Source: Calycina herbarum
Taxonomy: Eukaryota > Ascomycota > Leotiomycetes > Helotiales > Pezizellaceae
DNA length: 64,000 bases
Assembly (NCBI GenBank): GCA_001414485.1
Contig: LLEY01000107.1
Coordinates: 1 to 64,000, forward strand
Direction: 5' to 3'
The notes under the pieces: generated by a model
The model's database searches: none
What the model was told of the DNA's origin: nothing
The model's input: only the letters and a program-made list of their open reading frames with translations
Position numbers and translations under genes: made by a program
In this document: positions 10,848-21,365 of the stretch, one piece after another
How the letters are laid out: each line of letters opens with the position of its first letter
Numbering within the stretch: position 1 is the stretch's first letter

Positions 10848-12911
10848 TCAAAACAACCCAGCAACAACAATCATCACACCCCCATAAATACCCGCACACA
10901 ACATCCCCTCACTCCTCAAAAGCATATTCCGATCAACAAGACCACCTTGCATCAACACCGCAAGCACCCCACCAACCACTAAACTACTAGCCGTGATTCT
11001 CCCCAAAATCCCTGGGATAACAGAAAACGTCAAGATAGGCACGAGGATCGAAACTGCCAGCGCAGCAGCGAAAGCTTGGACATGTTGAGGTTCATGCTCA
11101 TTATCCACTGGCTCGGTGGGAGGATTGGTTGTTGATTTCGACTCTACTGTAACGGATGGGGCATATGAAGATACCGATGAGTCTTGCGAAGTAGTATAGG
11201 AGGATGAAGAAGGCATTTGCTCGGAAAATATCGAAATGAGATCATCCTCCGGATCAAGGAAATGTGTCTCGGATTCTGTGATGGGATGTGCTGTTTGTAG
11301 ATACGTCCGATAAGAAGTTACATCTTCAGGATTCGCAGGAGTAAGAGATCGTGTGGAATTGAATGAAGCAAGTGCTTGGTCTGTGAAATTGTTAGTTGGA
11401 AAAAATAGATATTGAGGAGGGAACTTACTGTACTGAGCTAATTTGTACCCAATCTTTCCAAGGATATCTGTTTTATGCCATTGAAGCTCTCCACCGGCGG
11501 CTTCAGATGCCCGTCGAGATGCGGGTGTAATATGAGTTTCGGTCCTTCGTGATTGGGTATCTGTGTGATCGAGTCGATGAAGTTGTTCCTCGAGCTCGCT
11601 TAACTCATCTTGTAAATGTAACAACAAACGATGATTGAGAGCCTCAAACTTTCTATAGATTGGTTTGATCTTCTCTCCACTTTCAGTAGCCGAAGATGTC
11701 GCACGAGACGAAAGTTGTGATGCAAGTAATTCATAACCTGTGACGGGCAGTTTTTCGGCTCGTGGAAGTGGGTGTTGTTTAATTTGTTGCTGAGGTCGAG
11801 TACTAAGTGCTGTGGATGGAATATGAGGTAGATTGGCAGGTCCTCTTTGCATATCTGGTGTCCCATAATGCATTTGACCATGATAACTTTGTCTTTGCTG
11901 TGCGGCTGCCATTTGAGAGGCTATTTTGGCAGAAGTATCATCAATTGGTGTCGACTCCATCTCAGGGTGCTCTTCCTCGTCCTCCTCTTGCTCGAATTCT
12001 TCATCTTCTTCATGATTACTTCTTTCGGGACTTGTGCTACGATCCGTATCAACATCATGAGCTGCTTCAGACGAATTGTCGTCGCCATGAAAGCTGCTTG
12101 ATGCAGACGAGGAGCTGCCAGCATGGACTTGCAACATGTGTGTCGGTAAGGATGACTCTACTCTGGTACCAGTGAGCTGTCCAGGTTCCCATTTCGGAAT
12201 CGCATCAAACTCATTGCTCTCCAGGTCGACCCTAGACGCAGCTGCTGAGCCTTCAGGGTCCAAATATGCAAATACATTCGGCGCATCAGGAACTGCCGGG
12301 GACATTGGCCCTTGGGGAAGATCGGACTTCTTTTCCACCGTCGTACGTTTAGTGATAGATGCTTGTGTGACGGTAGAATTGCTACCGCTGGAGCTACTGG
12401 ACTTGTTGGTTGTATTCGTCAAGGAAGTGAGATTTGATATTGTCGACGGTGAAGTCAACCTTGCCCTAGCGGAGGACAACACTATCCTGTGGTTATACGC
12501 TGGTGCTTCTTCCTCAGATGAGGAAGAGGAGGAAGAGCTTATATCCCGGCTCCGATTTGAATGAGAACGACGATGCCGTGAGCGTCCTTCAGGATCATGT
12601 TCATGCTCCCTCTCCCTCACTACACTTGACCGTTTCGCGCTTGTATTCTTCGTTTTCCGACTGGAAGTGTGTCGATTCGCGCCGCTACTCCCACTAGGAG
12701 TGGATCTATGATACCTCTTGGATCGCTCTCTTTCTCTTTCCCTTTCCTTGCTTATGTTGGCTTTGGTCGTCGACATTGCTTCCTGTGACGACCTCGAACG
12801 GCGGTGCGTTCTCTCTGCAGCTGAACCTTCGTCTTGGGATTTCAACTGCCCCTTTTCATCTTCGGATATCTCGTGGATGACAGTTATAGGCGAACTGTAA
12901 CTCGTTGCCAT
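10848..12911 (-). CDS. DUF6594-type membrane protein with long disordered N-terminus, 687 (or 671) aa
   Basis: One open frame from ATG 12911-12909 to the stop at 10848. The first ~350 residues are low-complexity and highly charged (Ser/Arg/Glu runs, e.g. KERERERERSK and an acidic EEDEEFEQEEDEEEH block), hence probably disordered. From about residue 390 there is a conserved block (VTGYELLASQLSS, then IYRKFEALNHRLLLHLQDEL) typical of DUF6594 proteins, followed by a short coiled coil. The C-terminus has hydrophobic helices (AFAAALAVSILVPILTFSVI; SSLVVGGVLAVLMQGG; GIYGGVMIVVAGLF). Function is unknown; a membrane-anchored protein is inferred. A perfect 48-nt intron (11381-11428: GTAAG, CTAAC, CACAG) lies in phase with no stop, so spliced and retained forms would both be open, giving 671 or 687 aa. 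It is divergently arranged with GatB. Confidence 0.85.
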   Translation of the reverse strand: MATSYSSPITVIHEISEDEKGQLKSQDEGSAAERTHRRSRSSQEAMSTTKANISKERERERERSKRYHRSTPSGSSGANRHTSSRKTKNTSAKRSSVVREREHEHDPEGRSRHRRSHSNRSRDISSSSSSSSEEEAPAYNHRIVLSSARARLTSPSTISNLTSLTNTTNKSSSSSGSNSTVTQASITKRTTVEKKSDLPQGPMSPAVPDAPNVFAYLDPEGSAAASRVDLESNEFDAIPKWEPGQLTGTRVESSLPTHMLQVHAGSSSSASSSFHGDDNSSEAAHDVDTDRSTSPERSNHEEDEEFEQEEDEEEHPEMESTPIDDTSAKIASQMAAAQQRQSYHGQMHYGTPDMQRGPANLPHIPSTALSTRPQQQIKQHPLPRAEKLPVTGYELLASQLSSRATSSATESGEKIKPIYRKFEALNHRLLLHLQDELSELEEQLHRLDHTDTQSRRTETHITPASRRASEAAGGELQWHKTDILGKIGYKLAQYSKFPPQYLFFPTNNFTDQALASFNSTRSLTPANPEDVTSYRTYLQTAHPITESETHFLDPEDDLISIFSEQMPSSSSYTTSQDSSVSSYAPSVTVESKSTTNPPTEPVDNEHEPQHVQAFAAALAVSILVPILTFSVIPGILGRITASSLVVGGVLAVLMQGGLVDRNMLLRSEGMLCAGIYGGVMIVVAGLF

Positions 12912-14339
12912 ATCGGAATTGTTGTTCTAAGGAATGCTTATCAGCTCAGCCAACTTCGGGGAATGCGCAAAAAACAAAAGCACATATGATAGACATGGCG
13001 AGTTGGCAAGGCATACCTAGGTGGATTGGGTGGGTTTAGTTACTGTATCGCGTTCGGATTGGGTATGGGCGGTGTGCTGGTGTCGTGTTCATGGAGGCTA
13101 ACGCGTGAAGGCCATACTCGGTATTTGAAGCTGGTTATTGCGGGAATGGAGCTGAAGTTGGCGACGAGGAGCATGATCTCTGGATCGAGGGGAGGGGCAC
13201 AGTTTCAAGTATATGTAATGGCTGTTCTAATATAGGGCTTGGGTGAGGGCTGAGGGTGGCTCGAGGGTGGCTTTGGGTCGAAAAGGTGATGGGAGGATTC
13301 TGAGGACAGGTTCGCTTGTCACTCACGCTCAGTCGATCTAGAGGGAGGCGTTCCAGTCGTGTTTCGAGTATTTTCAGGGCTGTTGGTGTTGGTAGTCGGG
13401 TACCAAGGTGATGACGAAGTCTGCTCACTTTTATAGGAGGTCTCTTGGGAGATCTGGGAGGGTTATCGACCAGTGAGAGGCCTGGAAGTGCCTAAAGGAT
13501 GGGTTGCTAGACCAGTGAGAGAAGGAGAGAAGGGAAGACGGGAGTTCTGGAGGGGTCGAACGGGGGGGTCGAACGGGGGGGGGGGGATTTGCGGGGATAT
13601 TTAAGCGATCGGCGGGCCGAAGAAGCCTGGGAGTGCCCGTGTCGATGGAGTGACAGCAACTTTTAGAAGAGACAACACCATCAACTCCCTCAACGCGCGA
13701 AGAAAACGACCACGTCGTGGTCAATTCGAGGTAAATTGAAGAGAAGAAAAGGTCGACTGACGAAAGCAGCACTATCGACAGCAGCACTAGCGACTGCGAC
13801 CCCGACAAGACTCACTCCTCCCTCATCCTTTCCTCCCTTTCCAAACTGGGCGACGTGCTTCTTTTCTACTCGACCTTCCAGGAAGTCTCATCGCGCGCAA
13901 TCTTCCACGACCAATACCTGAGAAACACGACGCCAACGCACCGTCATCGTCCACCACCGCGACACCATCTCGCACCTCTCCCCACCCTCTCTCACCGCAA
14001 TTGCACACGAAAACATCACGCCGGTGACCAAGAGCAGTACAAGCTGCAGCTTTGCTACGGGGTCCATGTACTCGTATAGTACATGTATATAACCCCACGT
14101 TCTTCAATTCGCCTCATTTTCGCCGTAGCACCACCCAGACCCGTGATTGTCTTGTCTGCAGTGGCGTCCTTCCTCCGGCTGCTGTCTGGAGTCTTCCGAA
14201 CCACATCTTCCGAATCCTCCTTTAATAAACATACCTCCCCCCATGCGGAGAGATTGACGCCCAATCCAATTGAACCACCCTTGAAGTCTCTGACTATCAC
14301 CCAAGCCCCGCGAGGCTCGAGCCCATTACACAACCGCCA
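12912..14339. other. Divergent promoter region between the DUF6594 gene and GatB
   Basis: About 1.4 kb between two divergent starts. Several overlapping short frames exist on both strands, but none has recognisable content and they overlap one another. It contains the G-runs near 13563-13587 and a TATA-like GTACATGTATATAACC near 14080. I see no gene here. Confidence 0.5.
13545..13588. repeat. G-run cluster with repeated GTCGAACG unit
   Basis: GGTCGAACGGGGG is immediately repeated and ends in a run of about 12 G. The adjacent G-runs could form a G-quadruplex on the plus strand. It lies about 650 bp from the DUF6594 start and 750 bp from the GatB start. Confidence 0.7.
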
Positions 14340-16274
14340 ATGGCACGTATCGCCCCCGGTGTGTTGCGGAGGTATCTCTTGGATGGCCAGGTACCATCAG
14401 GTGGTCCTCGATGTCTTAATAGGGTCAGAACGGTTCAGCGGTTACCCGTCCTCTCGAAGAGGTACCACGAAACACAATCTTTGTCACAAACAACGTCAGA
14501 AGCGACAATCCAGCCTGCAGCGATTCCATTTCGCAAACAAATCAAAGATGACGCCAAGAGACGAAAGGCTGAAGGTACCGGCAAGGTTGCAAAGGTCGAT
14601 AATCAGAATTTGGAGAAGTGGGAGTTGACCGTTGGAATCGAGATACACGCGCAACTCAACACGAAACGAAAGCTATTCTCCGATGCATTGACGACCATAG
14701 ACCATACTCCGAATACTGAGGTTACCTATTTTGACCTGGCTCTACCTGGCTCAATGCCCATTTTTCAAAAAGAGACTCTAATCCCGGCTTTACGAGCAGC
14801 TCTAGCCTTGAATTGCAACATACAAAAACGGAGTAAATTCGATCGAAAACATTACTTTCATTGGGATCAACCTGCTGGTTACCAAATCACCCAATACTAC
14901 GAACCATTTGCGAAGGATGGTTACATTACACTATACGCTCATGATGGAATCGCAAAGGAAGATGGCGAGGAGATCAAAGTCGGCATCAAGCAGGTTCAAA
15001 TGGAGCAAGACACCGCCAAGACCATTTCTGAGCCAGGCGATATACATTTGTTGGATTTCAACCGTGTTGGATTGCCTTTGATTGAGATCATAACCCTGCC
15101 GGTAATTCACCACCCAAGCACAGCAGCTGCATTCGTTCGGAAAATACAGATCCTTCTCAAAGCTGTGGATGCTTGTGTTCTCGGAATGCAATCTGGCGGG
15201 TTGAGAGCCGACGTCAACGTTTCTGTGAGGCGCCGTGATGCAGGAGATGGGGAGCACGAATACGCCGGGATGAAGGGACTTGGACAACGAACCGAGATCA
15301 AGAATCTGAGCAGTTTCAAGGCTGTTGAAGATGCGATCATCGCCGAAAGGGATCGTCAAATTCAAGTTCTTGAATCTGGAGGTGCTATTGAGGGGGAGAC
15401 GAGAGGCTGGACCATTGGACATAAAGATACAGTACGTCTGAGAGGAAAAGAAGGAGAGGTTGATTATCGATACATGCCTGATCCTGATATCGCCCCGGTC
15501 ATTATCGGGGAAGATCTCATCAGCCATTTACAATCAACCCTGGGTGTTGTCCCTGATGAGGAGATTAACATTCTCACTAAACAATTTGGTCTCACGATCA
15601 AAGATGCAATGTCGCTTCTTTCGATTCATGAAGCTGGGATGTATAACTTCTTCCGAGATGTGGTCGATGATCTAATGTCACTTGATGGATATCCTCAAGG
15701 CAATGAAGAGGCAGCAGAAACGAGCAGCTCCGATGACTATCAGAAGGACCTTTCAAAGCTCGGCCGTCTCGCTGGAAATTGGGTTCTGCATGAGATGGGC
15801 GGCTTGAATCACCCTGAGGCCAACCAGGAGAATCCATTGGATATGAATAGTGATGGCAATTGTCGGGTTTCTAGCACGCAAGTTGCTGAACTTGTTTCCT
15901 ACCTTGACAAGAACCGCATCACAGGCCCGTCGGCCAAAAAGGTTCTCTCCATTCTATATAAAGGCAGCTTCGAGGTGGCATCTCCAGAACCGGAGGAAGG
16001 CGCACCGGTATTACTACCACCAGTATCTGCACAATCGGCTGCTGAGGCCATCGAGGAAGCTGGCTTGTGGTTCATTCCACTTTCTGATGGCGAGTATGTT
16101 GAGTTGGCGAATAGCATTCTAGATATGAAGGTTGTAGAGGAGATTCTAGCTGGTAAGGAGGGAAAGGTCAATTTCCTTCTTGGAAAGATGATGAGACGGG
16201 ACAAATCGGGACGAGTTGATCCTAAGAAAGCAACTGAGGTGTTGAAACGAATTGTCGAGGAACATAGGAAGTGA
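14340..16274 (+). CDS. PET112: Mitochondrial Asp/Glu-tRNA amidotransferase subunit B (GatB/PET112), 644 aa
   Basis: Intronless. The catalytic GatB core starts at about residue 97 (ELTVGIEIHAQLNTKRKLFS) and includes FDLALPGSMPIF, KHYFHWDQPAGYQITQY, DFNRVGLPLIEIITLP, SGGLRADVNVSV and a DYRYMPDPDI block. These are the hallmark motifs of the GatB kinase/transamidation module, followed by a helical YqeY-like C-terminal tail (GKEGKVNFLLGKMMRR). The first ~90 residues are basic and rich in Arg/Ser, as in a mitochondrial presequence. GatB, with GatA and a small fungal subunit, converts Glu-tRNA(Gln) to Gln-tRNA(Gln) in mitochondria. The length is somewhat above bacterial GatB, mostly from the presequence and insertions. 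The identification is secure. The ATG at 14340 is the first in frame and fits the presequence. Confidence 0.95.
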   Translation: MARIAPGVLRRYLLDGQVPSGGPRCLNRVRTVQRLPVLSKRYHETQSLSQTTSEATIQPAAIPFRKQIKDDAKRRKAEGTGKVAKVDNQNLEKWELTVGIEIHAQLNTKRKLFSDALTTIDHTPNTEVTYFDLALPGSMPIFQKETLIPALRAALALNCNIQKRSKFDRKHYFHWDQPAGYQITQYYEPFAKDGYITLYAHDGIAKEDGEEIKVGIKQVQMEQDTAKTISEPGDIHLLDFNRVGLPLIEIITLPVIHHPSTAAAFVRKIQILLKAVDACVLGMQSGGLRADVNVSVRRRDAGDGEHEYAGMKGLGQRTEIKNLSSFKAVEDAIIAERDRQIQVLESGGAIEGETRGWTIGHKDTVRLRGKEGEVDYRYMPDPDIAPVIIGEDLISHLQSTLGVVPDEEINILTKQFGLTIKDAMSLLSIHEAGMYNFFRDVVDDLMSLDGYPQGNEEAAETSSSDDYQKDLSKLGRLAGNWVLHEMGGLNHPEANQENPLDMNSDGNCRVSSTQVAELVSYLDKNRITGPSAKKVLSILYKGSFEVASPEPEEGAPVLLPPVSAQSAAEAIEEAGLWFIPLSDGEYVELANSILDMKVVEEILAGKEGKVNFLLGKMMRRDKSGRVDPKKATEVLKRIVEEHRK

Positions 16275-16800
16275 GGGAGCGTTGTGTACTATGAACTGTA
16301 AGAGTAGGTATTTTAGATTCTATTCTGGGAAAGGTCGCGGAGATAGACGTTCTACGAATACTGGTATACTGCCTCCGGTTTAGGAGGTCTCGGCTGCTGA
16401 GTTAACGTCCTTGACCCCGTAGCGATTTCCGTCCACCTTGTCGTCCACATGACGATGGAGTCAAATTTAAGGTTGGTGCTGGAGATACACGCAATCTTAT
16501 GGAGTCGCCTGTACCACTTTAATGTCCTGTTCATCCCAAAAAATTTGATTCCTTTGGTGGGGAGTTGGTGTTGTGGATGGCACTGCCTCTTGAGGATTAG
16601 ATCATGGATGATGATGGTATGTGTACATTTTACTATGTAAGATCTCACTGCTTGTGCAATTCTATTTACGACTTTTGATTTTTACTGTTTCTTGTGCATT
16701 CCAACCCCTCGCTGTCATTTTTATTTTTCATTTTTTTTCATTAACTGTTTTCTTTCTTTTACCACGATCTGATCTGATTAAATTCAATCCTGGAGCAACT
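16275..16800. other. GatB 3' flank
   Basis: No gene supported. T-rich on the plus strand from about 16620 to 16780. Confidence 0.4.
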
Positions 16801-16802
16801 AT

Positions 16803-16818
16803 CGGGAACATGTTCCCG
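16803..16818. promoter_or_regulatory. 16-bp perfect palindrome upstream of the beta-glucosidase
   Basis: CGGGAACATGTTCCCG is a perfect palindrome with CGG/CCG ends spaced by 10 bases, the arrangement bound by many fungal Zn2Cys6 factors. It lies 949 bp before the GH3 start. Binding is inference. Confidence 0.4.
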
Positions 16819-16844
16819 GTAGCTTTCTGGTGTTTGACGTCTCC

Positions 16845-16877
16845 CAAGTGGACGCCGCCAACGTCTCCGTCCACTTG
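16845..16877. promoter_or_regulatory. Inverted repeat site 1 (GTGGACG/CGTCCAC)
   Basis: CAAGTGGACG at 16845-16854 and CGTCCACTTG at 16868-16877 are perfect 10-bp inverted arms separated by 13 bases. The core matches the two sites at 17155 and 17404. Confidence 0.55.
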
Positions 16878-17138
16878 AAATTGGGTGATGATAACGGTGA
16901 CCGTTGGTTCGGGTTTTATTGGGTGGGGCGATCGACGGTCTTTGGGAAGCTTGGTTTTTGAAGGTGGACTTGAGAATTACAAGGTGGTGGTGACTTTTTG
17001 GGATGTGAAAGGGAGTACAGAGGGCTTTTGTTACGGTGAGAGAGGGGGGGTTTAGGTATGTAATAGAAGTTGGTCATATTCACACTTTTTTCCTTCTCTT
17101 TTGTGTGTTTTTCCATTTGGGTTCTCCGGTTGGGTCTT

Positions 17139-17215
17139 GTTTGTGTGTATTTTCGATAGTGGATGGCGTCCACTATCTGAAAGGTCAAGGCCCAGGGATT
17201 TATATGGGGACTATT
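17139..17215 (+). repeat. Duplicated promoter block, copy A
   Basis: TTTGTGTGTATTTTCGAT, then an inverted repeat, then AAGGTCAAGG and TATATGGGGACT recur in the same order at 17384-17473 with small indels. The two copies lie about 245 bp apart upstream of the GH3 gene. The T-rich DNA before each copy is also loosely similar. Confidence 0.7.
17155..17177. promoter_or_regulatory. Inverted repeat site 2
   Basis: GATAGTGGA and TCCACTATC form 9-bp perfect arms around a 5-base centre (TGGCG). It shares the GTGGA...TCCAC core with sites 1 and 3. Confidence 0.55.
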
Positions 17216-17383
17216 CTCGTGAGTACGGAGTGCGTCTAAGCTCGACATCATTGTCTGTTCATGAGAATGATTATTTAGGTACTGGAAAGTCAAAAACAAC
17301 TTCGGTTTACATGTGGATACTATTTTCCTTTCTTCTTTTTTCTGTGTTTCTGTCCGAGTTTCTATGTTTTCAAGTCGCGGTTT

Positions 17384-17473
17384 TTTTGTGTGTATTTTCG
17401 ATGGGTGGACGCCGTCCACCATCTGTGTAAGGTCAAGGTCAAGGGGTTCATATGGGTTTAGATGGGGACTCTT
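17384..17473 (+). repeat. Duplicated promoter block, copy B
   Basis: Second copy of the block at 17139-17215. Here the inverted repeat reads GGTGGACGCCGTCCACC: the halves were changed together so that dyad symmetry is retained, which suggests selection on the palindrome. Confidence 0.7.
17404..17420. promoter_or_regulatory. Inverted repeat site 3
   Basis: GGTGGAC-GCC-GTCCACC: 7-bp perfect arms around three bases, 347 bp before the GH3 ATG. Confidence 0.55.
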
Positions 17474-17766
17474 GTTAGCTTGTTTCGTTTGGTAGATCTG
17501 GATCGTGGCTGCTTTCTTTGGAGGCGTTCTGGCGTAGGGATTGGAGAAGGGATTTAGACGTCGTACGCAGCGAGGGGCGGGTGAATATTTTGTGACAGGG
17601 TTGAGAGCTCGAGTTCGGTCTGCTGGGTCTAGATGTGAGGATATAAACCCTTCGTTATTCTGCCATTTTTATATTTTCTATCTTTTCTCTCCAAGCTTTG
17701 CTTGCCTGTCATTCTTTTGAACACACCTTCTTTTTTCTATTTCATTTTTTTTGCTATCACGCCATC

Positions 17767-20700
17767 ATGAAGCATCACGCTGCTGCTAAAGTCCTTAGTG
17801 GGCTCCTACTCCCATTTCTGATTGTTGCTCAGAACACGACTGCCAACTCTACCACTTCTCAAGATGGATTGCTTTCTTCTGGGAATGTGGACCTGGGGGA
17901 TTGGGCGGCGGCTTATGCTAAGGTCCAGGCTCTTGTTGCGCAGATGACCAATGAGGAGAAGATTACGGTTATTACTGCTGGGTCTGTGGAGAATGTTGGG
18001 TGGGCTGCTATGCAGTATAAGGATGGAACTCAAGGTCCTCAAGGTAAGATAATCGGTCCCTTCCTTTCCGTTAGGCGACATGTTCGCGGACACTCATTGC
18101 TGTTACTCGAGTAGATTTAGAGAATTGAGGAATTTGATTTCGGATTCTCCTAGACCTTTTTGGAGAATGGTTTTGGGTTGTTCTGAAGTGTTTCGTGCAA
18201 TGGGGAACAATAACCAGGCCTCTTACATCTCACTTCCAGCGCATGCTTGGAAGGTGATGCTAATTTGATGAATAGGCTACGAGTATGTAACGGGCTTCGG
18301 AGAATCCTCAGCGATGGTCAATGCCTGGGATAAACAATCCTGGTATGATCAGTTCAAGGCTGTAGCACTTGAGTTCTACGGCAAAGGTTTCCAAGTCGTC
18401 AATGGACCTACTTCACAACCACTTGGGAGAACACCTTGGGCTGGGAGACTCGTTGAGGGATTGGGTCAAGATTCTTACCTTAATGGTGTCGCTTTTGGAC
18501 TTGGGGCTAAGGCTTTTGCTGATGCTGGTGTTGTTGCTGGGGGCAAGCATTTCTTGCTGAATGAGCAGGAAACCAACCGTCAGGGACAGGGTGATGAGAC
18601 TGTTGCTCCTTACTCTTCTATTGTTGATGATAAGGCTTTGCATGAGACTTATCTTTGGTATGCTCTCTTTTTCCTCTGATTGTTTCATGTACTGACGTAA
18701 TATAGGCCATTCTACGATGGGGTTAAGGAGGGAATGGGTAGTGTTATGTGCGCCATGAACAAGGTCAATGGCACTCTATCATGCGAAAACTCCAATCTTC
18801 TCAACAACCTTCTCAAGACCGAACTTGGATTCCTGGGCAGCGTAACACCAGATGTATCGGGTCAATCCACAGCCTTCGGCTCAGCAAATGGTGGTCTCGA
18901 TTATGGAAGTTCCTCTGTCTGGGCCAGCGATACTATGCTAGCTGGAATCGCCAACGGAAGTTTCACCGAAGCTCGTCTCGATGACAGTAAGTATTTTTCG
19001 AGTTATTCCTTTCTCTTTGGGGTTATTTCAGGGGATTGAGACTTGGTTTCCTCTGACAACTTTGTTCCCCCCCTCACAACCTGTTTTCTCCTTCATTTTC
19101 GTCAAACACACTTCTGGAAATGGCAATACTGATTCCGTGCCAGTGGTCATCCGCAACATGATCGCATACTACAAGGTTGGCCTGGATAACGGAACTCAAC
19201 CGGCCTACGTCTCAAGCAGCGCAGTTGTCGATGTCCGAGCAAACCACAGCTCCATCGTGAGAACCAATGGCGCCGCTTCCCTTGTTCTCCTCAAGAACAC
19301 CAACAATGCTCTTCCTCTCGAGAAGCCTCTCTCTATGGCTCTTTTCGGGAATCACGCTGGTCCAATCATGGCAGGACCCAACTATGTCTTCTCCATTGCC
19401 GGAGCCCCATCAACCTACGGTGGTCATCTCGCTGGAGGATCTGGATCTGGACAGACTTCTTTCCCATATCTTATTACTCCTCAACAAGCACTTACCAACC
19501 GTGCTTCCATGGAAGGTACCATGATCAGATGGATCTTGAACAACACTTACACTGCAACAATCGATAGCGGAATCAGCACCGGTGGTGGAGGTGGATTCGG
19601 TGGAGATATGTCAGGAAACAGCACTGGCAATAGCACTGGAAGTGGAGGAGGAGGAGGAATCGCCGGTCTTTCAGGTGGAACTTCTATCACTCAGACTATC
19701 CCCGACTACGCCACCAACGCTGCAGTTTGCATTGCATTCATTAACGCTTTCTCCGGTGAAGGTGCCGATCGTACAGAAGTAAGTGTTCTCCAAAACTTTT
19801 CCACCATTCTGGGTTGTCTCGACACTCTTACCTCCTTAGAATGACCGCTCTCCTTGAAGACATTAAAAGCCACCGTATTAACCTAGATACTCTGGGACAA
19901 TTGAAGTTGATTGTTTCAAGTATCTAGGTTAATATCTTTAATTGTTTCAAATTTTTAGGTTAATTACTTGTCATTGCCCTCCAAATGTAGAACAACGAGA
20001 TAAAAACTAGATATGCCAATACTGACTCCATCTTCCACAGCTCCGAAACACTGAACAAGATGCCATGGTCAACAGCGTAGCCGCAAACTGCAACAACACA
20101 ATAGTGGTCATCAACACCGTCGGTGTCCGATTGGTCGATTCCTGGATCGAGAATGAAAACGTCACAGCAGTCATCTACGGCGGTCTCCTCGGTCAAGAGT
20201 CCGGAAATGCAATCATGGATATTCTCTACGGAGATGTCAACCCAAGTGGTCGGCTCACCCACACTATTGCCAAGAATGAAAGTGATTACAACGTTGCTAT
20301 CTGCGAGACTGTCGTCTGCAACTTCACCGAGGGCAATCTTTTGGATTACAAGTATTTCGATGCTGCGGATTTGGCACCAAGATATGAGTTCGGTTTTGGA
20401 TTGAGTTATACCTCTTTCGCATACTCCGCACTCGAAATATCGACCAATGCTACTGCTCTCGCCAACACTTACCCAACTGGTATCCTTTCCGTGGGTGGTA
20501 AGGCAGATCTCTGGGATCAAGTAGCAACTGCTTCTCTCACTATTGCCAACAATGGAACTCGCGACGGAGCAGAGGTCGCCCAACTTTATATTTCCTTCCC
20601 TGAGGAAGCTGCACAACCTATTCGTGTGCTTAGGGGTTTCGAGCGAGTCACTATTGCTACTGGTGCGGAAACCACAGTCAGCTTTGGGTTGAAGAGAAGA

Positions 20701-20817
20701 GATTTGAGTTTCTGGGATACTGCCGCACAAGAGTGGGCGATTGCTAGGGGCAATTACACTTTGAGTGTTGGTGCTAGTTCGAGGGATTTGAGAGTCGTTG
20801 GGGAGTTGGTAGTTTAA
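17767..20817 (+). CDS. Secreted GH3 family beta-glucosidase, 783 aa
   Basis: Exons 17767-18043, 18276-18657, 18706-18986, 19144-19778 and 20041-20817; phases agree and give 783 aa. The N-terminus is a signal peptide (a few charged residues, then VLSGLLLPFLIVAQ). GH3 landmarks in order: VQALVAQMTNEEKITVITAG; GPTSQPLGRTPWAGRLVEGLGQD; GGKHFLLNEQETNR; the nucleophile region LGSVTPDVSGQ with a candidate nucleophile Asp; LVLLKNTNNALPL at the start of the second domain; FINAFSGEGADR; the GGLLGQESGNA loop; a C-terminal fibronectin-III-like domain with LRGFERV. Many N-x-S/T sites fit an extracellular glycoprotein. It would release glucose from beta-glucosides during plant cell-wall breakdown. Introns 1 (232 bp) and 4 (262 bp) are unusually long for this window, and intron 4 holds a 15-bp inverted repeat. 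The upstream region has repeated palindromes. Confidence 0.92.
19877..19933. repeat. Hairpin-forming inverted repeat inside GH3 intron 4
   Basis: ATTAACCTAGATACT at about 19877-19891 and AGTATCTAGGTTAAT at 19919-19933 are perfect 15-bp inverted arms with a 27-base loop. A third partial copy (TTTTTAGGTTAAT) follows near 19955. Confidence 0.75.
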
Positions 20818-21365
20818 GGGGTCGTGGGAGAGTTGAATTTTTGGTGGGTGGGGGTGAGAGGGGTTCGGGGTTCGGGGTTGTATATAGGTTATTGAAATTA
20901 TTTGAGGATTGAGTTTTCTTTTCTCTTTTTGATTCTGTGAGATTTTGATCACTGTCTCCTAAGTGGGAGGCATTTATCAGTCGTCATCCATTTACCTTAT
21001 TAGTAGTCGAGTTGTCGAGTAGCTTCTGCGTTGAAAACAATTGAGTTTCATAAGGACTCATTTAACACTTTCAAATGGATGGTTTTAGTTGATTTCGAAA
21101 GTCTGGCAAAAATACCCTAGTGGTTAAGGTTGATTCGCAAATGGTCTTTGTCCTTGTATTACCTTCGCCCTTTTTTCGGCTCTCGCGTAAATATTTGGTT
21201 CCGGAAAAATAGACTTTTCTTTGTTCTATATTCCGCCCGTTGAAGAAAGGGACAATCAGTTCCATTGTTGAGATTTGTTATCGTGCCTTGCAATTTTCTT
21301 AACTTCAATTTGGAAAGTACGATACCAGAATGACTCGAATTACGATAATTTTTTAATTCAACAAC
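20818..21365. other. Intergenic region
   Basis: No gene supported. It carries the G-rich 3' flank of the GH3 gene (20818-20880) and the promoter of the next gene. Confidence 0.45.

Noticed and set aside
13431..13808. 125-codon minus-strand frame between the DUF6594 and GatB genes
   Set aside because: It crosses G-runs in promoter DNA, is low complexity and overlaps other equally weak frames.
14931..15527. 198-codon minus-strand frame
   Set aside because: Antisense to the GatB catalytic core.
17036..17495. Overlapping short frames on both strands upstream of the GH3 gene
   Set aside because: They run through the duplicated promoter block and T-rich tracts, and have no start context or recognisable protein.
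19960..20952. 330-codon minus-strand frame
   Set aside because: Antisense to the last GH3 exon, which carries clear family motifs.
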